Of a stretch of DNA of 44,289 nt, positions 17,616 to 25,439 are shown in pieces. Every line of letters starts with the position of its first letter. Position 1 is the first letter of the stretch. A program made the position numbers and the translations under genes. Source of the stretch: an uncultured Enterovibrio sp. (GTDB lineage Bacteria; Pseudomonadota; Gammaproteobacteria; Enterobacterales; Vibrionaceae); NCBI GenBank assembly GCA_947040595.1, contig CAMRBZ010000005.1:1-44289 (forward strand). The letters are read 5' to 3'. The notes beneath the pieces were generated by a model, which was not told where the DNA came from, did no database searches, and saw only the letters and a program-made list of their open reading frames with translations.

Positions 17616-18748
17616 TGGCTGAAGACGAAGGCCAAGAACGTACCGAAGACGCCACAGCACGAAGGCGACAGCAGGCGAGGGAAAAAGGTCAGGTCCCGCG
17701 CTCAAGAGAACTGACATCGGCCGCCGTACTGATTGTTGGCGCGCTTTCTTTGATTTGGTTTGGCCCAGAACTGGGTAACGCTTTAATGGCGGTGATGCGC
17801 CAATTATTTGTTTTGACGCGCGAAGAAATTTTTGATGTCTCTGCTTTGGGGATTGTTGTTTATAACACTATCTATATCACCATTTGGCCTTTGGTCTTGA
17901 TTCTCTTTGTTTTATTTGTTGCTGCTTTTCTTTCTGCTATTGCTCTTGGCGGGATTTCTTTTTCTTGGGAAGCGGCGCGTCCAAAAGTTTCAAAAATGAA
18001 CCCGATGCAAGGGCTCAAACGGATGTTTAGCAAGCAAAGCGTGGTTGAGCTTGTGAAGTCAATTTTGAAAGTGTGTTTGGTTTCAGGGGGGGCGTACTAT
18101 TTGATCATGGGGAGTCTTAATGAATTTTATGAGCTCCATATCGAAACATTTCCAACCAATTTATACCATTCTCTCGACATTTTGATGGATTTCGTCTTGT
18201 TGATTTGTTGCTCTTTGTTGGTTGTGTTGTTCATTGATGTGCCTTTTCAAATCTGGCAGCACAATGAAGAGCTTAAAATGACGAAAAAAGACATCAAGGA
18301 TGAATACAAAGACACGGAAGGAAAGCCCGAAGTTAAAGGGCGTATTCGAATGTTGCAACGAGAAATGGCCCAGAGACGCATGATGGCGGAGGTGCCTTTA
18401 GCCGACGTTATCATCACGAACCCTGAACATTATTCTGTTGCACTGCGTTACGACAGCAAAACGGAGCGAGCCCCTGTAGTGATTGCGAAAGGATCTGATT
18501 TTATGGCATTAAAAATCAGAGAAATCGCCCGCGAGCATGATGTTCCTCTGGTTCCTGCAGCCCCACTGGCTCGGGCTATTTATTACAGCACGGAGCTTGA
18601 TCAGCCAATTCCGGACGGATTGTTTGCCGCTGTGGCTCAATTGTTGGCCTATGTCTTTTTGCTTAAACAATTTCAAAAAGGACGAGGTAAAAGACCGAAA
18701 CCGCTGCAGGATAAACAATTACCCATACCGACAGAATTACGTCGTTAA
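17615..18748 (+). CDS. flhB: Flagellar export switch protein FlhB
   Basis: 377 residues: the usual cytoplasmic start MAEDEGQERTEDATARRR, four membrane helices to about residue 210, and the cytoplasmic substrate-specificity domain. The frame runs 8 codons further upstream, but the ATG at 17615 matches the family. The self-cleavage site reads N269-P-E-H272 rather than the textbook NPTH; cleavage is between Asn and Pro, so it may still work, and the same site occurs at the same number as in E. coli. FlhB switches export from hook to filament subunits with FliK. Fused to fliR by a one-base overlap; flhA follows after 107 bp containing its own promoter candidate. Confidence 0.96.
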   Translation: MAEDEGQERTEDATARRRQQAREKGQVPRSRELTSAAVLIVGALSLIWFGPELGNALMAVMRQLFVLTREEIFDVSALGIVVYNTIYITIWPLVLILFVLFVAAFLSAIALGGISFSWEAARPKVSKMNPMQGLKRMFSKQSVVELVKSILKVCLVSGGAYYLIMGSLNEFYELHIETFPTNLYHSLDILMDFVLLICCSLLVVLFIDVPFQIWQHNEELKMTKKDIKDEYKDTEGKPEVKGRIRMLQREMAQRRMMAEVPLADVIITNPEHYSVALRYDSKTERAPVVIAKGSDFMALKIREIAREHDVPLVPAAPLARAIYYSTELDQPIPDGLFAAVAQLLAYVFLLKQFQKGRGKRPKPLQDKQLPIPTELRR

Positions 18749-18803
18749 TGGGTTATAATTGAACGAGAAAAAATAACTGATTGAAATTAAAAATAAACAA
18801 ATG

Positions 18804-18819
18804 TGGTTCGTTTTTTGCT
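18804..18819 (+). promoter_or_regulatory. Candidate sigma-54 promoter of flhA
   Basis: TGGTTCGTTTTTTGCT matches TGGCACRNNNNTTGCW at all but two positions, with GG at 18805-18806, GC at 18817-18818 and exact spacing. Predicted start near 18830, 26 bp before the flhA ATG. It would give flhA-flhF-flhG-fliA and the che genes a transcript separate from fliO-flhB, as for class III genes of V. cholerae. Confidence 0.65.
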
Positions 18820-18855
18820 TTAACAAAATAACGGCGGCTTAATGAAAAGAATACT

Positions 18856-20961
18856 ATGAAGCTTTCTTTGCCATATTACGACAAGATCCAACAAAAAATC
18901 CCCTTCAAATTGAACCGAAAATTGCCCGCCATCGGTGCGCCGCTTTTGGTTCTTTCGACCTTGGGTATGGTTGTCCTTCCTGTGCCGACCTTGCTTTTGG
19001 ACTTGATGTTTTCTTTTAATATTGCATTGTCTTTGCTTGTGCTTCTTGTCACGATTTATACTCGACGACCCCTTGATTTTGCCGTCTTTCCTATTGTTTT
19101 GTTGATTTCAACTTTAATGCGTTTAGCCTTGAATGTGGCTTCAACCCGTGTGGTTCTTTTGTATGGGCATGAAGGGCCTGGAGCTGCTGGAGAAGTGATT
19201 GAAGCCTTTGGATCGGTTGTTATCGGCGGAAATTACGCTGTCGGCTTGGTGGTGTTTATTATATTGATGATCATCAACTTTATGGTTGTTACAAAAGGGG
19301 CGGGTCGAATTTCAGAAGTGAGCGCACGTTTTACTTTGGATGCTTTGCCGGGCAAACAAATGGCCATTGATGCTGATTTGAATGCGGGACTCATTGATCA
19401 AGATCAGGCGAGAACAAGGCGTCAAGAAGTGACCAAAGAAGCAGATTTCTATGGTTCTATGGACGGTGCGTCAAAATTTGTAAAGGGCGATGCTATTGCC
19501 GGGATCATGATTTTGGTCATCAATATCATAGGTGGTTTGGCCATTGGAATGATCCAATATAAATTAGGATTTTCAGAGGCAATTGAGATTTATACCCTTC
19601 TTACCATTGGAGATGGTTTGGTCGCTCAAATACCCTCTTTGTTACTTTCAATTGGTGCCGCCATCATGGTGACGCGTCAAAATACCGATGAAGATATGGG
19701 CCAGCAAATGGTCTATCAGTTGGTTGATAATCCAAAGGCCTTGATCATTTCAATCAGTATTCTTTTTATTATGGGCATTGTGCCTGGGATGCCACACTTG
19801 CCTTTCTTGTCTTTGGCAGCGGTATGCAGCGCTTTTACTTATTGGAAAATAAAACAAAAAGCCAAGGAAGAAAAGGCATTTGAAACCCCTCAAGAGCCCG
19901 AACTCTTGCCGACAAAGATGAAAGAATTGTCTTGGGATGATGTACAGCCTGTGGATGTGATTGGCTTGGAGGTAGGGTATCGTTTGATCCCGATGGTCGA
20001 CCGAGATCAGGGGGGCGAATTATTAGAGCGAGTCAAAGGGGTAAGAAAAAAATTATCTCAAGACTTTGGTTTTCTTATTCCTCCTGTACATATTCGAGAT
20101 AATTTAGAATTAGCGCCCAACTCTTACCGGATCACATTAATGGGGGTGGGCGTCGGTGACGCGGACATACGCCCTGATAAAGAACTGGCGATTAATCCTG
20201 GGCAGGTTTTTGGCTCTGTTGAAGGGGAGGCCACCGTTGATCCTGCGTTTGGTTTAGATGCGATTTGGATTGAAAAAAACCAACGAGAGCATGCACAAGC
20301 ATTAGGTTATACCGTGGTGGATTCTGCAACTGTTTTAGCCACGCACTTGAGCCAAATGTTGACCAATAATGCCGAGCGATTGTTAGGGTACGAAGAGGCT
20401 CAAAACCTCATCGATATGCTGGCTAAGCAATCTCCTCGTCTCGTGGAAGGCTTGATCCCCGATTTGGTGCCTTTGAGTGTGGTTGTTAAAGTCATGCAAA
20501 ATTTGCTCAGTGAGGCCATTCCTATACGCGATGTGCGAACCCTCGTTCAAACCATTTCAGAATATGCAACGAAGAGTCAAGATCCTGACATTTTGACTGC
20601 CGCGGTAAGGATTGCGCTCAAGCGAATGATCGTACAAGAAATCAACTCCACAGCGCCTGAATTACCTGTAATTACTTTGGTTCCAGAGTTGGAACAAATA
20701 TTGCATCGTACTATGCAGGCGTCAGGCGGTGAATCTTCTGGTATTGAACCCGGGCTTGCTGAACGATTACAGCAAAGCTTGGCAGAAGCGACACAGCAAC
20801 AAGAACTGCAAGGTGAACCCGCAGTGCTTCTGACATCTGGAGTCTTACGTTCAACTCTGGCCAAATTTGTTAAAAATACAATCCCGACACTGCGTGTTTT
20901 GTCATATCAAGAAGTGCCGGATGAAAAGCAAATAAGAATTGTTAAAGCGGTTGGCAACTGA
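18856..20961 (+). CDS. flhA: Flagellar export apparatus protein FlhA
   Basis: 701 residues, full length. Residues ~25-330 hold eight membrane helices with LISTLMRLALNVASTRVVLL and the highly conserved GKQMAIDADLNAGLID loop that takes part in proton-driven export. From ~345 the large cytoplasmic domain forms the nine-subunit docking ring for export chaperones and substrates. The C-terminus (LRVLSYQEVPDEKQIRIV) is typical. GAAAAGAATACT before the ATG is a weak ribosome site. flhF follows after 32 bp. Confidence 0.97.
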   Translation: MKLSLPYYDKIQQKIPFKLNRKLPAIGAPLLVLSTLGMVVLPVPTLLLDLMFSFNIALSLLVLLVTIYTRRPLDFAVFPIVLLISTLMRLALNVASTRVVLLYGHEGPGAAGEVIEAFGSVVIGGNYAVGLVVFIILMIINFMVVTKGAGRISEVSARFTLDALPGKQMAIDADLNAGLIDQDQARTRRQEVTKEADFYGSMDGASKFVKGDAIAGIMILVINIIGGLAIGMIQYKLGFSEAIEIYTLLTIGDGLVAQIPSLLLSIGAAIMVTRQNTDEDMGQQMVYQLVDNPKALIISISILFIMGIVPGMPHLPFLSLAAVCSAFTYWKIKQKAKEEKAFETPQEPELLPTKMKELSWDDVQPVDVIGLEVGYRLIPMVDRDQGGELLERVKGVRKKLSQDFGFLIPPVHIRDNLELAPNSYRITLMGVGVGDADIRPDKELAINPGQVFGSVEGEATVDPAFGLDAIWIEKNQREHAQALGYTVVDSATVLATHLSQMLTNNAERLLGYEEAQNLIDMLAKQSPRLVEGLIPDLVPLSVVVKVMQNLLSEAIPIRDVRTLVQTISEYATKSQDPDILTAAVRIALKRMIVQEINSTAPELPVITLVPELEQILHRTMQASGGESSGIEPGLAERLQQSLAEATQQQELQGEPAVLLTSGVLRSTLAKFVKNTIPTLRVLSYQEVPDEKQIRIVKAVGN

Positions 20962-20993
20962 AGTTTTTACATCAGTGAATCAGGACAACGATT

Positions 20994-22664
20994 TTGAAAA
21001 TTAAACGTTTTTTTGCAAAAGATATGAGAACCGCTTTAGCCGAAGTGAAGGAATCACTGGGGGCTGATGCTGTGATTATGTCGAACAAAAAAGTAACGGG
21101 TGGAGTAGAAATCGTTGCGGCGGTGGACACTGAGGCTGCGCCATGTGATCCCCGTAAAGAAATGCAGAAGTCACAAATGGCACAAGATATGGGGCTTGTT
21201 CAACAATCACGCCGTTTGGATGATGATAAAGTTCATTTGCAACGCGATCTTCATAAAGAGGCCAGAAAAAAACCGCTGAGCAGTTCGCTTGGGAATAAAT
21301 TTTCAACTCTGCTGAATCGATACCAGTCACAGCTGACCGAGGCCTCATCTCACAGAGAGTCAGATCAAAATCCTGACAGTTTAAACGCTTTATTGGCACG
21401 TCAACAAAAAGCCTCGGGGCGTCAACAAGAATCTACATTTCGACAAGAGTCCTTGGCGGAACGCCAAAATTATACACGACGTCAAACTCAAACCTCTTTT
21501 GAGTCTTCCTCACACCCCCAAAACGATGCAGTAAACCGAAGAGATCCACGAGAACAAGGTTATGGATTAACTCGAAATCAGCAAAAGAAAGGGAAAGAGC
21601 TTGAGAATTTATATCGTCAAAACCGTGACGATATAGAACGTCGTGATCCTCGACCGAATTTAAAGCAAGATCGACGCTTTGAGATGAATTCTCAAGAGGC
21701 ACGTAAAACAGCACCTCGTCATTCTGACGAGATTGAAATGATGCGCAAAGAAATGTTGGCCATAAGGCGCTTACTTGAACATCAACTTTCTGGCCTCATG
21801 TGGCAAGAAGTTGAACGAAAAGAGCCTTTGCGCGCGATGCTTATCAAACGTTTGGAAAATATGGGTATCTCTCCTATTCTTGCAGATCAACTTGCAGGAT
21901 ACATTCCAGAAGAGACATCCCCGAAAGATGCTTGGTCAGAATTGCTCGCTTTGATATCAGATCAAATCATTACTTCCAATGAAAATATTCTTGAAACCGG
22001 AGGGGTGATTGCACTTCTCGGACCAACAGGGGTTGGAAAAACAACAACCATTGCCAAATTAGCAGCCCGAGCGGCCATGGATTTTGGACCTGAAGAAATT
22101 GCTTTGGTGACAACGGACACTTTTCGTATTGGCGCACATGAACAACTGGCCACTTACGGACGCATTTTATCTTGCCCAGTAAAAGTGGCTAAAGATGCAG
22201 AAGAATTGGCTGATATTTTGTATCAATTAAGACATCGTCGTTTGATTTTATTGGATACTGCCGGGATGGGGCAGCGTGATCTTCGATTATCAGAACAACT
22301 TGATACGCTCATTCAAAACAGCGGCTCACATATCCGCAGTTTACTTGTGTTGCCTGCCACTTCACAGCGTCGAGTGTTACAGGAAACGATTGACCATTTT
22401 CGACGAATTCCTCTTTCAGGTTGTGTATTAACGAAGTTAGATGAATCTTTAAGTCTGGGTGAAATCTTGAGTGTAACCATAGAAAACGCCTTGCCTGTGA
22501 CTTACCTTGCTGATGGACAGCGAGTACCAGAAGATATTCGGCAAGCGAGTGGGCGGTATTTAGTGAATAAGGCCAGTGAGCTGATGGAACAAAATTCAGA
22601 GCAGCAAAATCATTTCTGGAGTACTGATACACCAGAATCGAATGCGGCGGACTTTTATGATTGA
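20994..22664 (+). CDS. flhF: Flagellar placement GTPase FlhF
   Basis: SRP-type GTPase that recruits the first flagellar parts to the cell pole. 556 residues: the family N-terminus KIKRFFAKDMRTALAEVKE, a long Gln/Arg/Asn-rich low-complexity B region (about 90-245), and the NG domain with P-loop GPTGVGKTTT (343-352), the DTFRIGAHEQL block, LLDTAGMG and LTKLDES. It starts at TTG with CAGGA upstream, as Vibrio homologs begin at this residue. The linker is unusually charged and repetitive. Its last 8 bp overlap the flhG start. Confidence 0.95.
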   Translation: MKIKRFFAKDMRTALAEVKESLGADAVIMSNKKVTGGVEIVAAVDTEAAPCDPRKEMQKSQMAQDMGLVQQSRRLDDDKVHLQRDLHKEARKKPLSSSLGNKFSTLLNRYQSQLTEASSHRESDQNPDSLNALLARQQKASGRQQESTFRQESLAERQNYTRRQTQTSFESSSHPQNDAVNRRDPREQGYGLTRNQQKKGKELENLYRQNRDDIERRDPRPNLKQDRRFEMNSQEARKTAPRHSDEIEMMRKEMLAIRRLLEHQLSGLMWQEVERKEPLRAMLIKRLENMGISPILADQLAGYIPEETSPKDAWSELLALISDQIITSNENILETGGVIALLGPTGVGKTTTIAKLAARAAMDFGPEEIALVTTDTFRIGAHEQLATYGRILSCPVKVAKDAEELADILYQLRHRRLILLDTAGMGQRDLRLSEQLDTLIQNSGSHIRSLLVLPATSQRRVLQETIDHFRRIPLSGCVLTKLDESLSLGEILSVTIENALPVTYLADGQRVPEDIRQASGRYLVNKASELMEQNSEQQNHFWSTDTPESNAADFYD

Positions 22665-23544
22665 GATAAGCATGCATGATCAAGCAAGCGGTTTACGCCG
22701 CATGACGAATCCAACACGGACGAAAGTCATTACAGTGACAGGTGGAAAGGGAGGTGTGGGTAAAACCAATATTTCACTTGGTATGGCCACTGCGATGGCA
22801 AAACAAGGAAAAAAAGTCATGGTGTTGGATGCTGATTTAGGATTAGCAAACATCGATGTTCTTCTTGGTTTACGAGTTGGAAAAAATTTAAGTCATGTCA
22901 TGCATGGAATTTGTGACTTAAAAGATATTATTATAGAAGGGCCACATGGTTTAAGGATCATTCCAGCCTCTTCGGGCATGCGTGATATGACAGAGCTTAG
23001 TACGGCCCAACATGCTGGACTTATACGGGCATTTGGTTCGCTTGATGAAGAAATTGATGTGCTCGTTGTGGATACTGCCGCTGGGATCTCGGATATGGTA
23101 TTGAGCTTTTCTCGTGCAGCGCAAGATGTACTCGTGGTTGTGTGTGATGAACCGACCTCAATCACCGATGCCTATGCTTTAATTAAGCTCTTAAGTCGTG
23201 AACACGGAGTCAGAAGATTTAAGGTGGCGGTGAACATGGTTCGAAGTTATCGAGAAGGTCGTGATTTATTTACAAAACTGACTCGTGTAACAGAAAAATT
23301 TTTAAATGCTAATCTAGAATTAGTAGCATGTGTTCCTTTAGACGAAAGAGTACGTCAATCCGTGAAAAAGCAAAAGGTTGTCGTTGACGCTTTTCCAAAG
23401 TCACCGGCTGCATTGGCATTAAATGCACTGGCGAATAAAGCCTTAACTTGGCCTGTCCCGAGACATCCTGGTGGGCATTTGGAGTTCTTTGTTGAGCGCT
23501 TGCTTGTTCGTGATGGAACGGTTGGAGATTATCTCGGTGAATAA
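22657..23544 (+). CDS. flhG: Flagellar number regulator ATPase FlhG (FleN)
   Basis: MinD/ParA-type ATPase that limits polar flagella to one and restrains FlhF and the FlrA-type activator. 295 residues from the chosen ATG. The N-terminal DQASGLRRM motif activates FlhF GTPase in homologs; the deviant Walker A GGKGGVGKTN is at 29-38; VVDTAAGISDMVLSFSRAA and CDEPTSITDAYALIK follow; the C-terminal GHLEFFVERLL helix would bind membrane. ATG codons at 22642 and 22672 are in frame too; 22657 overlaps flhF by 8 bp. fliA begins within its last 8 bp. Confidence 0.94.
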   Translation: MIEISMHDQASGLRRMTNPTRTKVITVTGGKGGVGKTNISLGMATAMAKQGKKVMVLDADLGLANIDVLLGLRVGKNLSHVMHGICDLKDIIIEGPHGLRIIPASSGMRDMTELSTAQHAGLIRAFGSLDEEIDVLVVDTAAGISDMVLSFSRAAQDVLVVVCDEPTSITDAYALIKLLSREHGVRRFKVAVNMVRSYREGRDLFTKLTRVTEKFLNANLELVACVPLDERVRQSVKKQKVVVDAFPKSPAALALNALANKALTWPVPRHPGGHLEFFVERLLVRDGTVGDYLGE

Positions 23545-24259
23545 AACGCTCACCTACAGCAGAAAAGGAGCATCCAGAGAATTTATTTTTGAACAATATT
23601 CCACATTAGTGAAACGTATTGCTCATCATCTTGTTTCTCGATTGCCACCGAATGTGCAGGTTGAGGATTTAATTCAGGCAGGAATGGTCGGGTTGCTTGA
23701 AGCTCAACAGAATTATGACCCGTCTAAAGGCGCGAGTTTTGAAACTTATGCAGGGATACGAATTCGTGGTGCCATGCTTGATGATATTCGAAAAGGCGAT
23801 TGGGTACCTCGCTCTGTTCATAAACATAATCGGCAAATCAGTGACGCGATTATGCAATTGGAAGGTGAACTGGGTCGTGATCCTCATGATAAAGAAATTG
23901 CCAAATACTTGGAAATGGATATAAAACAGTATTATCAAGTGCAAAATGATATTAATGGCGGACGTCTTATTGGAATTGACGATTTAGGTGTCAGTGAAGA
24001 TGCTTTTGTTATAGAGAGTCGTCGTGAAGAAAATCTTCCTTTTGAAGAGGTTTTAGAGGGCAATTTTAAGGGTGCATTGACCTTGGCAATCAAAAACCTT
24101 CCAGAAAGGGAAGCGTTGGTCCTTTCTCTTTATTATGATGAGGAATTAAACCTCAAAGAGATTGGGGCCATTATTGGGGTCAGCGAATCCCGAGTATGTC
24201 AGATTCAAAATCAGGCAACACAACGTTTACGGGCCAAACTTTCTGCTTGGTCTAAGTAA
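23537..24259 (+). CDS. fliA: Flagellar sigma-28 factor FliA
   Basis: 240 residues. Sigma factor for late flagellar and chemotaxis genes. Region 2 holds EQYSTLVKRIAHHLVSRLP, VEDLIQAGMVGLLEAQQNYD and GASFETYAGIRIRGAMLDDI; region 4 holds LPEREALVLSLYYDEELNLK and the helix-turn-helix IGAIIGVSESRVCQIQ. A longer frame opens at 23471, but GTG at 23537 has GGAG 9 nt before it and matches homologs (NKTLTY). Tight overlap with flhG means it is made with the FlhF/FlhG pair. FlgM, its antagonist, is not in the window. Confidence 0.95.
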   Translation: MNKTLTYSRKGASREFIFEQYSTLVKRIAHHLVSRLPPNVQVEDLIQAGMVGLLEAQQNYDPSKGASFETYAGIRIRGAMLDDIRKGDWVPRSVHKHNRQISDAIMQLEGELGRDPHDKEIAKYLEMDIKQYYQVQNDINGGRLIGIDDLGVSEDAFVIESRREENLPFEEVLEGNFKGALTLAIKNLPEREALVLSLYYDEELNLKEIGAIIGVSESRVCQIQNQATQRLRAKLSAWSK

Positions 24260-24295
24260 ATTTAATCATTGTTAGGGACCTCACCGGAGGCAGTT

Positions 24296-24676
24296 TTGGA
24301 CACAAATATGAAGATCCTCATTGTTGATGACTTTTCAACAATGCGCCGTATCGTAAAAAACCTCCTTCGTGATCTGGGTTTCAACAATACTGTTGAAGCG
24401 GATGACGGCTTAACAGCATTGCCAATCTTAAAAAAAGGCGGTATTGATTTTGTTGTCACAGATTGGAATATGCCAGGTATGCAAGGAATTGATTTGCTGA
24501 AAAACATTCGAGCAGATGATGCATTTAAGCATCTCCCTGTTCTGATGATAACAGCAGAAGCCAAGCGTGAACAGATTGTTGAAGCTGCGCAAGCAGGTGT
24601 GAATGGTTACATTGTGAAACCTTTTACAGCAGCCACACTCAAAGAAAAATTGGATAAAATATTTGAGCGTATGTGA
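24296..24676 (+). CDS. cheY: Chemotaxis response regulator CheY
   Basis: 126-residue single-domain receiver. The acidic pocket (Asp11, Asp12), phosphorylated Asp56 in [12 protein letters not shown], Thr in MITAEAKRE and Lys in [13 protein letters not shown] are all present. Phospho-CheY binds the flagellar switch. The open frame begins earlier (24269), but TTG at 24296 sits 5 nt after a perfect GGAGG and fits Vibrio homologs whose N-terminus precedes NMKILIVDD. cheZ follows after 34 bp. Confidence 0.95.
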   Translation: MDTNMKILIVDDFSTMRRIVKNLLRDLGFNNTVEADDGLTALPILKKGGIDFVVTDWNMPGMQGIDLLKNIRADDAFKHLPVLMITAEAKREQIVEAAQAGVNGYIVKPFTAATLKEKLDKIFERM

Positions 24677-24710
24677 TTTGTTTCTTCGGACATAAAGGAA
24701 TATTTGAACG

Positions 24711-25430
24711 ATGATAACAATCGACCAAGCTAAAGAGCTGGTCAGTTTACTTGAGAGTGGAAATCAGGATTCGGCAAATGAGTTATTGGGTAAAATTGCC
24801 CTTGACTCATCTAGTCCCCTTTTCATTGGAGTGGGTAAATTGACAAGACAATTGCATAATTCTCTTGCTGATTTTCGATTAGATCCCCGTGTTAATGATT
24901 TGGCGATAAACGAAATTCCACATGCAAAAGATCGACTGCAATTCGTGATGGAAAAAACAGAAATTGCTGCAAATCGAACCATGGATGCAGTCGAAGCAAC
25001 CTTGCCTATTGCAGATAATTTAAAAGAATGCCTTTCTGAAGTTAGACCCCAGTGGAATAACTTAATGGGAGGTAAAATCGATGTAAACAATTTTAAGCAC
25101 CTATGTCATCAGATAGATCAGTTACTTACGCAAGTTGAAGGGGATACAATCAAGTTGCATAGTCAATTGACTGAAATCTTAATGGCTCAAGATTTTCAAG
25201 ATTTAACGGGACAAGTGATTCGTCGCGTTATTGACATGGTTCAAGAAGTTGAAAAACAATTAGTGGATATATTAACTGTTTTTAGACTCGATGCCGAGGA
25301 ACTCAACATCGAGCAAAAAACAGATATTGAGGCTGAAGGCCCCATCGTCACTGAAGAAGAGCGTCAGGAAAAACATGTGATGCAAAGTCAGGACGACGTT
25401 GATGATCTGCTTTCTAGCTTAGGCTTTTAG
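24711..25430 (+). CDS. cheZ: CheY-P phosphatase CheZ
   Basis: 239 residues, almost wholly helical. The catalytic helix AQDFQDLTGQVIRRVIDMV contains the conserved Asp and Gln, and the C-terminal DDVDDLLSSLGF is the CheY-binding peptide. CheZ accelerates loss of phosphate from CheY-P. It lies between cheY and cheA (9 bp gap). Confidence 0.95.
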   Translation: MITIDQAKELVSLLESGNQDSANELLGKIALDSSSPLFIGVGKLTRQLHNSLADFRLDPRVNDLAINEIPHAKDRLQFVMEKTEIAANRTMDAVEATLPIADNLKECLSEVRPQWNNLMGGKIDVNNFKHLCHQIDQLLTQVEGDTIKLHSQLTEILMAQDFQDLTGQVIRRVIDMVQEVEKQLVDILTVFRLDAEELNIEQKTDIEAEGPIVTEEERQEKHVMQSQDDVDDLLSSLGF

Positions 25431-25439
25431 GAGTGCGAT

